Shown: piece after piece, positions 10,893-22,983 of the stretch | Layout of the letters: every line of letters begins with the position of its first letter | Position numbering within the stretch: the stretch's first letter is position 1 | Source: Termitomyces sp. T153 | Lineage: Eukaryota; Basidiomycota; Agaricomycetes; Agaricales; Lyophyllaceae | Direction: 5' to 3' | DNA: 64,000 nucleotides | Assembly (NCBI GenBank): GCA_018296165.2 | Contig: JACKQL020000065.1 | Span: 124,001-188,000 of the forward strand | Notes under the pieces: model-generated | The model's input: only the letters and a program-made list of their open reading frames with translations | Databases searched by the model: none | What the model was told of the DNA's origin: nothing | Position numbers and translations under genes: made by a program

Positions 10893-13800
10893 TTGATGAA
10901 TAACATGTCAGATCTTGAGAATGTATTCATAGAACACAGTGAGAATCAGTCCTCTGAGCATCTCCTTGGCATTCATTCCACAGCTACTCTGGACACATTC
11001 AAAGGCACATTCACATTACCCCCACCTCCCAAGGCTTGTAGGCCATATGTAGAAGATATGGAAGATGAAATCAAGTTCATTCCACTCACTGACACCTCCA
11101 GTGTCATGACCTGCTCCCTGGACCCCTGATCTCATTCCCAGCCCACTTGCTTCCCTGGAGTTCCTCCCCCCCCCCCCAATGCCCCCTCAATCCCCCCAAC
11201 CATTGTACACCCTCCATGCCCACTCTGGATAACTCCAACACTTCTCTGGCAAACTCTGACAACCCCCTGGCCAACTCCAATATCTTCTCCACAGCCACCA
11301 ATGCTTCCCCTGGCTCTCCCAAGCCTCTGGAGCCATCCCCCACCATTTCTGACTCCATCATATGTTACCAACCCATCACCCTGGTTCCCCCAACCCACTC
11401 CAGAGTATTACAACAACCTCAGGACGGCCTGCATTCCCAACTGATCCCATCAAGATATCAACACAGCCTGCCCTCCAATCACAACTGATACCTGTCAACT
11501 CTGCTGAACTCTGCCAAACCCCACCACCACACCCACTGCCCCCTGGAGCTCTCCAGGAGTCAGTATATAAGTCATAGAGTAGCTCTTCATACTCTAGTCT
11601 TGATATTGCCTTACCTGATGTGTTCCTGATTGTTTCTATCTCTTGTTTTGTGTTCTGTGTAACATTTCCTTTACTCTCAGTCTCCCAGTCTTGTCTTGTC
11701 TTTATTCCATTATCATTCTTGTTATCATCTCATATCTCTGCCTGAATCTATTTTTGTTCTATCTCAATCTTGCCTCGACTCTGCCTCACTCTGTTCAACA
11801 CCATCTCATCTTGTTTGATCTGCTTCCTCTATTGTGCTCAAGTCCTTTTCAACCCTTAACACTTTTACAAACTCCATGCTTGTGATTACAAACCCCAAAC
11901 ATCCTTTAAGCCAGCTCCAGATCTCACTACTTGCTGCCCCCAAATTTCATCAACCTCTGTTGATCCCCCATCAAGCTCCAGCTCTGCTCCCATCACTCAT
12001 GTAGCCTCCACTTACTCTGCACTCACAATATTCACTTCCAGACTTGTACCTGATGCCCTGTCAAGTTTGCCCCTTTTCCCACAACTTGTCTTAGACTCCT
12101 CTGGACCACCCCAGACTTGCTTGGATCACTTCCTCCTGCTTGTCCTCCCAAGTCCCCCACATTTAGAACTCCCCTGAATGTCCAGTTATCAGTGCAGAGA
12201 ATCACATCCACCTAGTAAGGATTCACCCAGTGCAGCTGAGGCCCCATGGTCAGCAGAACCTGACATCCAGCATCTTTTCTGCCAATACATTTGGCTTTTC
12301 ACAAGATCATAATGCAATTTTGATCAATGATGATCAGGATCACAACAAAGGAAGAACTTTGTCAAAGGTATCATCTTAAAATCATAGATACAATGAGACT
12401 ACATGCAATAGTAAAGTTTGTGAGACTCCAACTGTTCTCAGAGCTACCAAAGCCCTATTAGATTTGACTACTTTACTTCATAGTCCTTCCAAAGGCAAGG
12501 GAGGTGGATATAGAACACCTCATTATGATGTGTTCATGCATCAACAGCTCTATGGCATGAAAGTGCTGCTTAACTTGTCCATAGATCCTTGATCTGATAC
12601 CCATAGTCATTCAATTGCTCCATATTTGCAAGCTGCTGTTGCTATTGGATGTGGTGTATACTGTGCATGTCAACTCCAAAAACTCTGCCATGTCTATATT
12701 CAGGATCATGATGTACTCCCTATCAACCTATATGGAAATTCAAATGAATCGATGCTTGTAGATGAAAATCTGATGAATGACATCAATCTCTATCTTCAAG
12801 AGCTTGGCAACAAAATTGCAACACAGAAGCTAGTGGAATTCTTGACACAACTGGAATTTATGGACTGGCATGGGATCTCAAAGAGATTTCCATGCATGCT
12901 GCATGCCATTATTTGAAGGCATTAGGTTACTGCTGCAAAAGGGCAGTATGCTGATGGTCACAAGCATGAAGATGTTGTGGCATACTACAATGAGAAGTTT
13001 CTTCCCTAGATTTATGAATTGGAAAAGTAGATGAGGACATATATTAATGGAATGCCAGTGGAGAGCCCTTTCTTCCATCTGGGAAAATAATCATGCTCTA
13101 GTTCCATAATGAACAATTTTTTATGCTAATGATTGATGTTGAAAATCCTGGCATCATAAAAATACACCAGCAAAGCCATATAAAAAGGGAGAAGGTGCTT
13201 CTCTAATCATTGCTGATTATGTATCTGCCAATTGTAGCTGGCTGCAGTCAAAGGATGGTTCATGGAATGCATGCAGGGTCATGAAACTAGGAAAGAACTG
13301 TGATAGCTACTTCCCTATTAATGATGACATACTTGAGCAGGCAAATGAAGCAATGACAACTGTATAATCTGACTATCCAGAGTACAAGCATGTCTTTGTC
13401 TATAACAATGCTCCTTCCCACCTCAAATGTGCTGAGGGTGCCATTACTGAATGATGCATGCCAAAGAATCCATTTGCTTGGTTCTTTGTAGAGGCCACCA
13501 AACATGATTCTGATAGCAATGTGGAGTGTAATTCTGATGGGACACTAAAGAAGGTGATGATCCTGATGAGATATGCCAAATTTAATGGACAACCCCAGCC
13601 TCTATATTTTCCCCTGGGGGCATCCCATGGCTGGAATGTTCAAGGGAATTACTAAAATACTCTGGGAACATGAACTAGTTGAGGCAAAGCTGAAGCTTGA
13701 ATGCAAAGGATTTAACTGTGCAGCCCCAGCTCTAGACTGCTGCTGCCATTGTGTGCTTTTTAATCAGCCAGATTTTGCAAACCAGCCCACTCTTCTGGAA

Positions 13801-14198
13801 ACTGCCTTTGGTTCACATGGATTTAAAGTCCTCTACCTTCTCAAGTTTCTTTGTGAGCTCAATTTTATTGAGCAGTGTTGGGGTTATGCCAAGCATGTAT
13901 ACAGGCTACATCCAGAGTCATTGTGTGAGGATCAGCTCATCAGTCATTTACTCAATGCTTTAGGAAGTGTTCCACTTGATTCAATGCAAAAGTGAGCTTC
14001 CTTTTTTAATCATACTATTGAAATGTTTAATCAAGCCATGATCACTCAAGATTTGCTTTCCAATCATGGAAGTCCATGCTTGCATACTCTCAGTGACTGA
14101 ATGGTAGACAGGCTGCCTGAGCTGCAAAAAGATATAGAGGCCACAGGATGATTCCCAAGACCATTCTGAGGGAACTCAAGGCCACAAATATATTCTGA
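10893..14198 (+). pseudogene. Agaricomycete DDE transposase-like gene, decayed and split by a solo LTR
   Basis: Coding relics run 10893-11101 and 12266-14198, separated by a solo LTR. Recognisable blocks in order: an N-terminal helical region (12,600-12,900, plus AAKGQYADGHKHEDVVAYYN near 12,930-13,000); a catalytic-like block near 13,190-13,470 (GASLIIADYVSAN, HVFVYNNAPSHLK); a C-terminal block at 13,573-13,995 (CCCHCVLFNQPDF, CELNFIEQCWGYAKHVYR); and a terminal YRGHRMIPKTILREL near 14,130-14,196. This order is that of a DDE-superfamily family abundant in mushroom genomes. Many in-frame stops and at least two frameshifts (near 13,620 and 14,125) make it non-functional. No terminal inverted repeats were found. 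Confidence 0.75.
11102..12265 (+). mobile_element. Solo LTR of the A/B/C family in the transposase pseudogene
   Basis: A 1,164-bp LTR runs from TGTCATGACC to AACCTGACA, flanked by a perfect 5-bp duplication TCCAG (11097-11101 and 12266-12270). It contains a TATA-like TATATAAG near 11,566 and the conserved AGTCTTGATATTGC start-of-R motif near 11,597. No internal region is present, so it formed by LTR-LTR recombination. It is CG-poor, which marks it as an old copy. Removing it restores continuity of the surrounding transposase relic. Confidence 0.85.
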
Positions 14199-15109
14199 CT
14201 TGTAGAAACATTTATTTGAATATCTCAGTCAATTTTGATTGAAATTCTCAGTAATACTTGATTTATATACTATATGTACTATTTAACAATTGTGTGGGCT
14301 TCAATTTTCTCAATACCCACTGGATCAAGTAAGAACCTTTTTCCAAGTGATGTCACACTAAAGTAACTTATGGGCTACCTTGGCTGGTTGCTGTGCAAGG
14401 TAGGTGATTTAGGCTGACTCACTGTAGTGGAGCCATTCATTGGCTTGCAGAGGAGCAAGGCCCCAAGCCTCCAAGAGTTGTAGGAGAACATAGAAGTTTC
14501 TCAATTGTTGGCACTTGCTTCAAATGATGCCTTTGATGACAGTGGAATGAATTTCTTGAGAGCCTGTTCTGCACAACATTTGAATTCCAAATCTTTGAGA
14601 TTTTGTTTCAAGTCTGTTTGGGCTCAATATATATAGACAATATGATGAACTGTCTGTTACTGCTGGTAATGTTACCAGTTTCAAGATCTGTTACCCAGCT
14701 AATGGATTAGATAAACCATGTCACCAGCATTAGCTGCTCAATGCATCTTGGTGTGCTCTATTTTAGCCTTAGCTCATATCTCATATCTCTCTTGCTGCAT
14801 ATGTGTCAATCTGCTCTACCTCCATTCTTAGGTCAAATATCATCAATTTTCTTATCTCTTTCCATACACTTGTAGTGAATCCATTTGATGACAGTAGCAG
14901 GGGGACAAGGAACAAGCCATTGCTGCCTCTTCCTCCCAGCACCTTCAAAAAAAGCATCCAAGAAGTCTGATCCTTCACTAGCTACTTTCAGTGCCATCAC
15001 AGCTAAGTCTTATGTTGTTGTGACTGGGTTAGACAGGGAACTCTGGTATGTAGACCCAGCCAATCTCAATCAACTTCCTGCCTGTCAGAGACTGCAGCCT
15101 TGACAGGCA
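14199..15109. other. Unassigned repeat-like sequence between two transposon relics
   Basis: CG-poor, with only short frames (for example 14885-15103 plus). It probably holds the 3' flank of the DDE element and the broken end of the neighbouring chromovirus, but no motif decides this. Confidence 0.35.
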
Positions 15110-15870
15110 TCACCACCAATCACACTCCAAGATGCTGGGAGAATGTAGGATCCATGGCTTTGAAGATGCACATATTAGAGCTGGTGTTAGCAGAGAAGTT
15201 CCAGAATGATGTGCATGATTTCACAATATTCCTCCAAGGTGTTGGTATAGATGAAAATATTGTCAAGATAAATGCAAACAATGCCTTCCACAATAAGATC
15301 ATGTAAGATGTTGTTTATCAGGTGGCAGGGCTATTATTGAGACCAAAGAAAATTACCAGAGGTTAGGGGTACAAAGAGTCTGAAATCAGTTCTGAATGCT
15401 ACCTTCTACTCATCTCCTTCCTTGAGCACACATTATTGTAGCCCCAATGGACATCTAACTTGGTGAAGTAGCATGCACCTCAAGGGTTGTTGACAAGCTC
15501 TAAAATGAGTGGCAAGGAGTAGCAGTTCTTCACTGTCATTGCAAGACTCCAAGAGACCTATCTTTTTTCTTGATAAAAAAATCTGGGAAAGCCATTGTGG
15601 ACTTGGAGGGTTGTATCTGGCTGGAGCCAAGGTTCTCCTGCAGGAACACATTCAACTCATCCTGCTCACAGGGTACAAGTGGATAGACTTTTCAACAGGA
15701 GGGGTTCTATGCTAGGAAGCAGCTCAATTGCATGGTCCCATTGCTTGCACTCTGGGAGTGAATTGATTGATGCCTTCAAGAATACATCTTCAAAGTTATG
15801 GAGGTAATGAGGAAACATATTACAAAAAGGCTTGGGATAAGAGCTTGCTGCAAATGCCTTGGCCATTTGT
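15110..15870 (-). pseudogene. Reverse transcriptase remnant of Gypsy element 2
   Basis: On the minus strand the block YLHNFEDVFLKASINSLPE (within 15,866-15,666) matches the pol linker of element 1. It is followed by fragments of the fingers and palm, such as MTVKNCYSLPLILELVNN and VIFFGLNNSPAT, each in a different frame. Many stops and shifts are present. The sequence loses similarity near 15,110, before RNase H. Confidence 0.65.
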
Positions 15871-16445
15871 TGAGAAGTTGTCTGTCTGGCCCAAATATTT
15901 GCTTATGTAGAAGGGGGGTGGAACATTGTAGCATAGATCATATCACCTGCCTCAGTGGTCTTGTCTGGAGACTCAGGGTCTGGAGCACCAGCAAATTTGC
16001 ATCCATCTTCCTCTTGGAGCTCACACCCAACACCTTGAACATTCTCATAAAGGGCCTCCTTATGAGGGAGTGCCTGAGGAGAGGGGATCCAGAAGGTCAA
16101 GATCAGCATAAGAGAGATGCCCTGCATAATGGGCACACACAAGTGGCATGCTCACAAATCTTTGCTTTATGCTCCTTGCAGGCCTCTTCTGTACAGGTCA
16201 TACAATAACAGGGGCAGCAACTCATCACTTTACTTCACTCTTTGTCTAGTCAATCTTGAGGTTGTGTTTACATAGCCAGATGAACTCCAACATCATATCT
16301 TGCTTCTCCAAGCTGGTGACAGCAAAAGCAGCACATTCTGAGTGATTCTGGTAGTGAAGGATCAGATCAATCACAGAACAGATGGAGCCTGCTTTATTGA
16401 GCATGCCATCTATATTGTAAATGGTAATTGGCTACAATTAAGGAA

Positions 16446-16630
16446 ATCTTGTAGATTTCTGGAGAAACACCTCTTAAAAACATGTTAAATAATTTCTGAT
16501 AAGTGTTACTCCAGAAACTCTCAAAAAAAAAATTCTAAATAGGAAATTTTGAAAGTAATATCTGAAGAAACACTTGTTAGAAATCACTTAACCTATTTTG
16601 AGCAGGTGTTTCTTCAGAAATCTACAAGAT
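16446..16630. mobile_element. MITE with inverted ends inside the protease of Gypsy element 2
   Basis: The ends 16446-16472 and 16604-16630 are inverted repeats of 27 bp with one mismatch (ATCTTGTAGATTTCTGGAG at the left edge). Weaker pairing extends about 5 bp further out on each side. The 131-bp interior is very AT-rich and codes for nothing. On the minus strand the aspartic-protease block (DSRAS in place of DSGAT) lies on one side and YNIDG to KQDMMLEFIWL on the other, so the MITE splits the protease. I could not define a target duplication. Confidence 0.65.
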
Positions 16631-17011
16631 GTCCTCAAGTGACAAGAGAGAGGGTGAGTGGTGAGGTGATGTCATTGCACATATCCTGCATCCAGAAAGA
16701 GGCCAGATGCTCTGCTATCTGCTGGGTGTCTGTTGTCTCAATTTCCATCTGTAGCTTTGAGGAGTTGGCAAAAGAAGTGGAAGTAATGAGGTAACAGCAA
16801 AGGAACTGGCATTCCCAAGCAAGAGTTTGAGAGCATGGGCAAGGAGGTGTGTTCCTGGTGGAGACTTTTGCTAGAGGGAGGTTTGTACATTTGAGGGTGG
16901 GCTTATTGTTTTGGTTGTAGCAATAAGAGTTGCAACAGATATGTTTGATTCCACAGACAAGATAAAAAAATGGTATGGGCAATAGGGATGTGCAGGTCAC
17001 TTGTTGCTTTT

Positions 17012-17215
17012 CTAAAAATCATCCTCTGACTCAACAGGCACAACTGCCAACTCTTCTGCAATTTCAGCTGAGGGAGTAACTGCAGGTGTATTGGGGGAGG
17101 GGGCTCCTGCTGCATTATGGGCTGCCAGGAGTTGGACAAGCAGCTCCTCTTGCTTGGACAAGGAGAGATAGTATACCTTTAGCTCTTGAGGACAGCAATG
17201 GGCAAAGTGGCCAGC
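17012..17215 (-). pseudogene. gag C-terminal fragment of Gypsy element 2
   Basis: Minus-strand frame with GHFAHCCPQELKVYYLSLSK followed by a run of aligned residues shared with the zinc-knuckle end of gag in element 1. The first Cys of the knuckle is cut off by the LTR fragment starting at 17,216. Confidence 0.65.
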
Positions 17216-17527
17216 TGTCAGGTTCCGCTGACCTCGGGGGCTCAGCTGCACTGGGCGAGTCCTTACTAGGCGGGCGTGATCCCCTTGCACTGGTAACCAA
17301 ACACTCGAAGACGTTCTGGGCACTGATGGCTTGTGCGGATAGTTGGTGGGATGTGATCCGGACAGATCCAGGGAGGTCCGGAGAAGTCGGATTGCGGGGA
17401 AATGAGACGGTCTTGGCGGGGTTCAGGCAGAAGACCGTATGGGAGATTTGCAAAAGCAAAGGAGTAGGCGGCTGTGTGATCAATGGGAACGGAGCCGGGG
17501 TTTGATGGGAGATCATTTGGAGTTGAT
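17216..17527 (-). mobile_element. LTR fragment abutting the 3' LTR of element A
   Basis: 312 bp identical in layout to the terminal part of the adjacent complete LTR (TGTCAGGTTCCGCTGACC to GGGAGATCATTTGGAG). It ends where a second TGTCAGG begins, giving two LTR ends in tandem. Either A inserted into an older LTR of its own family, or unequal recombination produced the partial duplication. Confidence 0.75.
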
Positions 17528-18699
17528 TGTCAGGTTCCGCTGACCTCGGGGGCTCAGCTGCACTGGGTGAGTCCTTACTAGGCGGGCATGATCCCCTTGC
17601 ACTGGTAACCGAACACTCGAAGATGTTCCGGGCCCTGGTGGCTTGTACGGATAGTTGGGGGGATGTGATCCAGACAGATCCAGGGGGTCCGGAGAAGTCG
17701 GATTGTGAGGAAACGAGACAGTCTTGGCGGGGTTCAGGCAGAAGGCCATACGGGAGATTTGTGGAAGCGAAGGATTAGGCGGCTGTGTGATCAATGGGAG
17801 CGGAGCCGGGTTTTGATGGGAGATCATTTGGAGCTGATGGAGTCCGAGACCGAGTGAAGAGCAAGGTTCGGACCTGGTAAAGGAGTGTCGGGGTTCGTAA
17901 TTGTAATCGTGGAGTTTGTGAGGTCGTTAAGGTTGATGAAGACTTGGGCACAATGGTCGGACGGAGTCACCGAGACAACGTCAGACAAAATGGGACGGGG
18001 TTGATATGGGACAAGAGTAGATTCGAATAGAGATACGAAATGATAACAAGAACAATAACAAAATGGAGATGAGACAAGACCGGGAGACTGAGATAAGACT
18101 GGGAGACTGAGGTAAGACTGGGAGACTGAGATGAGACCAGGAGACTGAGATAAGAGAACGAAACACAAAACACGGAAAGGAAACAATCAGACCATAGGTA
18201 ACGTTAAGCAATATCAAGACTAGAGTACAAAGAGCTACTCGATGACTTATATACTGACTACCGGAGGACTTCGGGGTATGTCGGCTGTGGCGGCGGGGCT
18301 TGGCAGGGCTTGACGGAGTGGGCGGGTGTCAGTTGTGATCGAGGATTGTGCCGTGCTGATACGTTGATGGGATCATTGGAGAATGCGGGTTGCCCCGAGG
18401 TTGTCGTGATACTCTGGAATAGGTCAGAGGAACCAGGGTGTTGAGTTGATGATGGGTGGCAAAGATCGGGAACAGCAGGGGTGGTTCTTGGGGTTTGGGA
18501 GGCCCAGGGTAAGTGTCAGTGGCTGCGGGGCAGGCACCGAAGTTGGCCCAGGGGGCCGTCAGAGTTAGCCGGGGAGGCGTCGGAGTTAGCCAAAGTAGGC
18601 GCGGGGCATGGGCGGAAGTTCGGCAGAGCGTTGGGGGTTTTTTGGGGGTTTGGGGGGTTGATGGATGATGTGCGGGGTTTCGGGGGACGGGTCGTGACA
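17528..18699 (-). repeat. 3' LTR of element A
   Basis: Complete LTR, TGTCAGG...GTGACA on the plus strand. On the minus strand it has a TATA box near 18,250 and the R-start motif AGTCTTGATATT at 18221-18210, about 32 nt downstream of the TATA box. That is the spacing expected for RNA polymerase II initiation. Confidence 0.85.
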
Positions 18700-18909
18700 T
18701 CACCCCCTTTCAGCGTCGAGACCCTTCGAGATGTGGGGGCAGGATGGGGATCGGCGGGGCGTGGGAGTCAAAGCCAAGCAATATTGATCAATCCACAGCG
18801 AGTGATAGCAGCGTGGGAGACGAAGTCAAAGCGCGGCCGCCGTTTCATCAGGGTTCTCCTCAATCAATTAAAAGCTTTGGGCATGCCCCAGGGTTTCCCA
18901 AATTTCGTC

Positions 18910-20040
18910 ATGTCTTCCCCCAGCGTTCCAGTAGTCTCTCCCGCCGATTTAGATGAGGTGGTGGTGTACGACAGTGGGGGTGAGGAGTTCGAGCGTCGGC
19001 GCCGGGGTAGCGTCAGGGACCGGAGTCGTAAGTGTTGTCGACTTTTCTTTTCGGGATGGTTGACGGGGTTCCTGTAGAATCGTCCATGGTAGTAGTAGTG
19101 GTTTTTTTGGGGGTCCCGAAATGGACCAAGTTTTGTCCCGCATTGCCAAAGGGGAAGGGGGTGTCCTCAGCAATGGTTCGGGGGAAGCGTCGAGCCTCCC
19201 CACCCTCAGGGGTGGGACCCAGCAAGAGGCCGCGTGGGCGTGAGTTGTCGGCGGGGCCTCCGGAGTCCTCCCTCTTTTCTCCTGTCCCGGGCGTCCCCTT
19301 GGAACGGTCGTCGAGTCCTCCCGCGCCGATCCCTTCGATCACGGAGGTCTTTCTTTGCAAGCAGGTGGAGGCCTTGACGACGTCGTTGGCAGTACGGGAG
19401 GGTGAGCTCCGACGGGCGAGGGAGGATTGTGATGCGGCGCGGACGGAGAAGGAAGCAATGGAGCGGGAGAGGAACACTTTGGTGCGCGTGGCGACGGAGC
19501 GAGCATTAGAGGTGCGGGGTTTGCGGGAGTGTTTGGCGCAGATGGAGGGGCAGCCTGCGGGGGAAGCGGAGGGGTGGGGACGAGTTCTGGAGGGGGATGC
19601 ATTGTGGGTGGAGCTGGAGGCGGCAAGGCAGAGGGAGGATTGGTTGGCCAACGAGGCCGCCTCGGGTCACGCGGGGATCCTTTGTGAGTTGTCTCCCGTT
19701 CCTCCGTTCGTTATTGACGGTTCATTTTCTGGGTTTAGGCTGGGTGCGGGAGCATCGGGTCCTCTTGGACGGTGCCTCTGCGGCGTTCGCATCGATTCAG
19801 GATGGGTTGATGCAGGGGTCCACAGTCCAGCCTCTGGAGTTGCAGCAGGGGATGGCACGATTGGAGAGGTTGTTGGCGGGGCATCGGCGATGCAATGCGG
19901 TGGCCCCGGGGTCGTGGTGGGAGGTGGTGGCCGACGTGGGGGAGGCATTGCCAGGGTTGGCGGAGGTCTTAGTGGTGGTGCGGGCCCAGATGGAGGTCGA
20001 CCTGGGGGTTGGGTTGCCGGGGGGTCCAGGGAGGGAGTGA
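18910..20040 (+). CDS. Coiled-coil protein encoded antisense to element A
   Basis: Three exons, 18910-19027, 19078-19683 and 19739-20040, with GT-AG introns of 50 and 55 nt, give 341 residues ending in TGA. The start is the ATG of MSSPSVPVVSPADL. An acidic segment (VVVYDSGGEEFERR, about residues 16-29) is followed by a basic Pro/Ser-rich part (RGKRRASPP, SKRPRG). A long heptad-rich coiled coil follows (from about residue 125: KQVEALTTSLAVREGELRR), and then a second helical region ending in GPGRE. No enzymatic motif is seen. Copies in elements B and C keep the exon layout and usable splice sites despite divergence, which argues for a real gene. The basic stretch could be a nuclear-localisation or nucleic-acid-binding patch. 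Function is unknown; a role in controlling or packaging the element is speculation. Confidence 0.65.
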
Positions 20041-22667
20041 GATGGGTGTGGGCCTCGTTTCTTGTTGCTCTCGGACTTGCTGCCTTCCCCGCCTACTGTA
20101 TATATAATTTTTTGTATGCAAACATGTCCTTTTCTTGGTTCCTGGGCGTGTGAAGTGAGATTTTTGTTTTGTATGAGGGCGAAGTAAGCGAAACACGCAG
20201 GGGTGTGAGAGGGAGTTGAATCCCTAGTGCACCCAGAGGCGGGGTTTATGCCCGCTAGTGCCATCTGTGCTGGCTAGTCCCGGGGTTTGTCGGGACGGGG
20301 CGGGGCATCGCAGGGAGGGCTCCCGGGGTCTGGCGGGGGTGGCGGGATTTCTCCAGTGGAGTCCCGCAGCATTTTGGGCGGTGTTATTTGGGTTTGATTC
20401 TCGGAAATTCTGCCTGGGGGTGTAGGGGTTCTCATTTGTCTGCGGCGGGGACGTGCACCGTATTGGTATCAGAGGGTGGACCTTCAAATTTTTCACGGTG
20501 CCCAGCAGGTTCAGGGCTTTGGTTGTCTTGGCAGTGCGGTTGGTGGGGGGGTAATGGAGGTCTTCCCATGGTCTGGCCCTTATGCCGGCACTGGTGGTGA
20601 GGGCGGCGGGGCCTTCTTCATTGGCGGGGTTTGGTGAGGCGAGGTTTGTCCTTGCAGCATAGTTGGTCCGGGTCGGGGTCGTGTTCCGGAGTGTTGCGTC
20701 TGGGGGCGGGCATGTTTCGAGTGGTGCTTTGGTGTGCTCCGGAGTGTTGATGACCGAGGGGGTAGGATGCGGGGTGATCAGTCCCAACCAGTTCCTTTGG
20801 GCCCGGGGCCGAAATTTGGGGTTCCGGATCATCTACGTGATATTGCTCTCCTGACCAAAGGTAAGCCTGAGATGGACAAAGGGGGTTTTATGTATTTCTG
20901 ATACTTCCTCGAGTTCAGAGGTCCGGGGGTTGGTGGTTCCTTCATCGGGAAGAAGTGGGTGGTCCCAGAGTTGACACAAGGGTCACTCGGTGGGGGTTTG
21001 TTGATTGTTCACGGTTGTTGGGGCGGCGGGGAGGTCGGCCGCGGGGAGGCACTGGAGTGGGGTTTCCCGGGAAATGCGGCAGGGTCGAGGCTACTCTTCA
21101 CTCGTGTTCCGGAGCGGCCTGGAGATTTGTTGCAAATGTGGGGGTGGCAGTGGGGAGAGGCACTGCTCGCTTTTCTGGAGGCTCCAATGATGTGGTCCCT
21201 GTTTGGCGGACATATTCCGGTGTAGGGACGGGATTCGGAGCGGGTGGTGATTTCTGTCGTGGAGTTGGGGCTACCAAGGTATCATTGTCGAGCTGGCGCC
21301 GTGAGTTCTCTTGATCAAATGTTGTGGTCGGAGCGGAGGCCCTGGAGTCGTGTCGCCAGGGTCCGGAGCTGTGTTGAAGGGTTTGGAGGGGTCTGGGTCG
21401 GACAGTTTTGGGCTGGTGTGGGGTTGTTTGGGTTGTCAAGCCGGGTGGGGGAGGTTCCTTGAGGATATCGGAGCGTGTGCCCTTTGGGTTGTCGGGTCGC
21501 TTAAACGGCTGATTGTCGTTTTCTGGATGATGGTGGGGCTTCTCCCTCCCTTATATGAACATGTCAGCGAATTTAGAGTACTTAGGGAACTACTTTGTAT
21601 AGGGTCCTTTTTCCTATAGTTAGTTCGGGGTGGCTCCTATGCTGGGGATTCCTTTGTGGGAGGTGGCGTAGTCTGGTGGTGGAGTTTAGGCTCGGGGGTG
21701 GCATGCAGGGGGGGTTTTGGCATCCAGGGTCCTCATTGTCAGGGGCTCCGGATTGTGTGGGGGAGGGTGGTGAAATAGCGGCATGGTCTGGAGTTGTCCC
21801 TTGTCGGGAGTGGGGTGCCGTGGTTCTCCTCATTAACATCTAGAGGCTCGGGGATGTTTTGGTCTTGTTCCAGGGTTGTTGGGGTCGGGTCGGAGGTGTC
21901 AGGGCCCCTTTATTTGTTGGGCGGAGGTGACGGCCGAATCGATCGAGGCCCGGAAGCAGGTCCTGGGGTTGGGGCGTAGCCTAGGTCTGAGGTTCTTGTT
22001 TGGTGGTTGGGGTTGTTGGGTCGAGCTTAATTTTGGTGGTTTTGGGGCTAGTTGTCGGAGGGTTTAGTTCCTCGGAAAAGGGGGGGGGGGTCGGGGTGAG
22101 GGTCGGGGGTCAATAGTAGGGTTCGGTGATGTTGTCGGCGTTTAATTGCATCTATTGGTCTGCGGAGTTGCTAGTGGGTTGGCAGATCCACAGGCAGGCT
22201 TTGAAGAAGCGTGTTCTCAGTGGTCTTATCGGGTTGGCGATCCTCATGCAAGGGGTGACTGCTTCGCGGCGGGTTGGTGTTATTGTTTGTTGGAGGGTTG
22301 GCGCGGTGCCGGAGACATTGTTGCTCGTTTGGTCGGATGGTCGGCAGGTTTTTTAGGATGTTGTTCTTTGGATGATGTTGGGGTCAACTTTGCGCGAGAG
22401 AACGGGGTGGGAGATGATTTGACGGTTTGCACGAGGGGTTGGAGGTTGGGTGGGAGTCAGGGAGGGTGTCCGTGGGGGAGCCATTGTATGGAAGTAACCG
22501 GAGCGGAGGGGACGTTTGGTGTCGGATCCACGACTCAATGTCCCTCGGCAAGTTGGGCAGGGCCGTATGAATCATAAGGGTTTCCAGGCACGGGTAGACC
22601 ATAGACATCGGAGTTATTTGATCGTGTGTGCGGAGATAATGCGGGCATCACAGACGGGGTAAGGTAG
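20041..22667. other. Rest of element A interior, no convincing gene
   Basis: GC-rich and low in complexity, with Gly/Trp-rich plus-strand and Pro/Thr-rich minus-strand frames, including a 202-codon minus frame at 20224-20832. The frames show no domain and are not kept intact in element B. An AT-rich TATATATAA near 20,098 lies just 3' of the antisense gene. A G-run occurs at 22,081-22,089. Confidence 0.5.
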
Positions 22668-22679
22668 AGTCTTGATATT
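22668..22679 (-). other. Self-priming primer-binding site of element A
   Basis: On the minus strand AATATCAAGACT lies 1 nt past the 5' LTR. It is the exact complement of AGTCTTGATATT at the predicted transcript start in the LTR. It lacks the TGG expected of a tRNA-primed site. Confidence 0.75.
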
Positions 22680-22680
22680 A

Positions 22681-22983
22681 TGTCAGGTTCCGCTGACCTC
22701 AGGGGCTCAGCTGCACTGGGCGAGTCCTTACTAGGCAGGCATGATCCCCTTGCACTGGTAACCAAACACTCGAAGACGTTCCGGGCCCTGGTGGCTTGTA
22801 CGGATAGTTGGGGGGATGTGATCCAGACAGATCCGGGGGGGTCTGGAGAAGTCGGATTGTGAGGAAACGAGACGGTCTTGGCGGGGTTCAGGCAGAAGGC
22901 CATATGGGAGATTTGTGGAAGCGAAGGATTAGGCGGCTGTGTGATCAATGGGAGCGGAGCCGGGTTTTGATGGGAGATCATTG
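22681..22983 (-). repeat. Truncated 5' LTR of element A
   Basis: 303 bp of the U5-side end of the LTR, starting TGTCAGGTTCCGCTGACC on the plus strand. Similarity stops after GATGGGAGATCAT at 22,983, where gag of Gypsy element 2 resumes. Confidence 0.8.

Larger units (their letters stand above)
17528..22983 (-). mobile_element. Element A: non-autonomous LTR retrotransposon, minus strand, 5' LTR truncated
   Basis: The 3' LTR is 17528-18699 (1,172 bp), the interior 18700-22680 (3,981 bp) and a truncated 5' LTR 22681-22983. On the minus strand the interior starts with a primer site (22679-22668) and ends with a G-rich purine tract (18711-18700) next to the LTR. No gag, protease, reverse transcriptase or integrase motif was found in any frame of the interior. 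The only sizeable spliceable gene lies antisense to the element. It is CG-rich and little decayed, so young. The 5' LTR breaks off at 22,983 inside gag of Gypsy element 2. Confidence 0.8.

Noticed and set aside
19032..20153. Single 373-codon frame running through the antisense gene of element A
   Set aside because: The part after 19,683 becomes Gly-rich noise, whereas splicing at GTGAGT...TTTAG gives the helical C-terminus conserved in B and C.
20224..20832. 202-codon minus-strand frame in element A
   Set aside because: Pro/Thr/Asn-rich, no domain, and not intact in elements B or C.
22668..22681. tRNA-primed binding site next to the LTR of element A
   Set aside because: No TGG at the LTR edge, and the site complements the LTR's own R start exactly.
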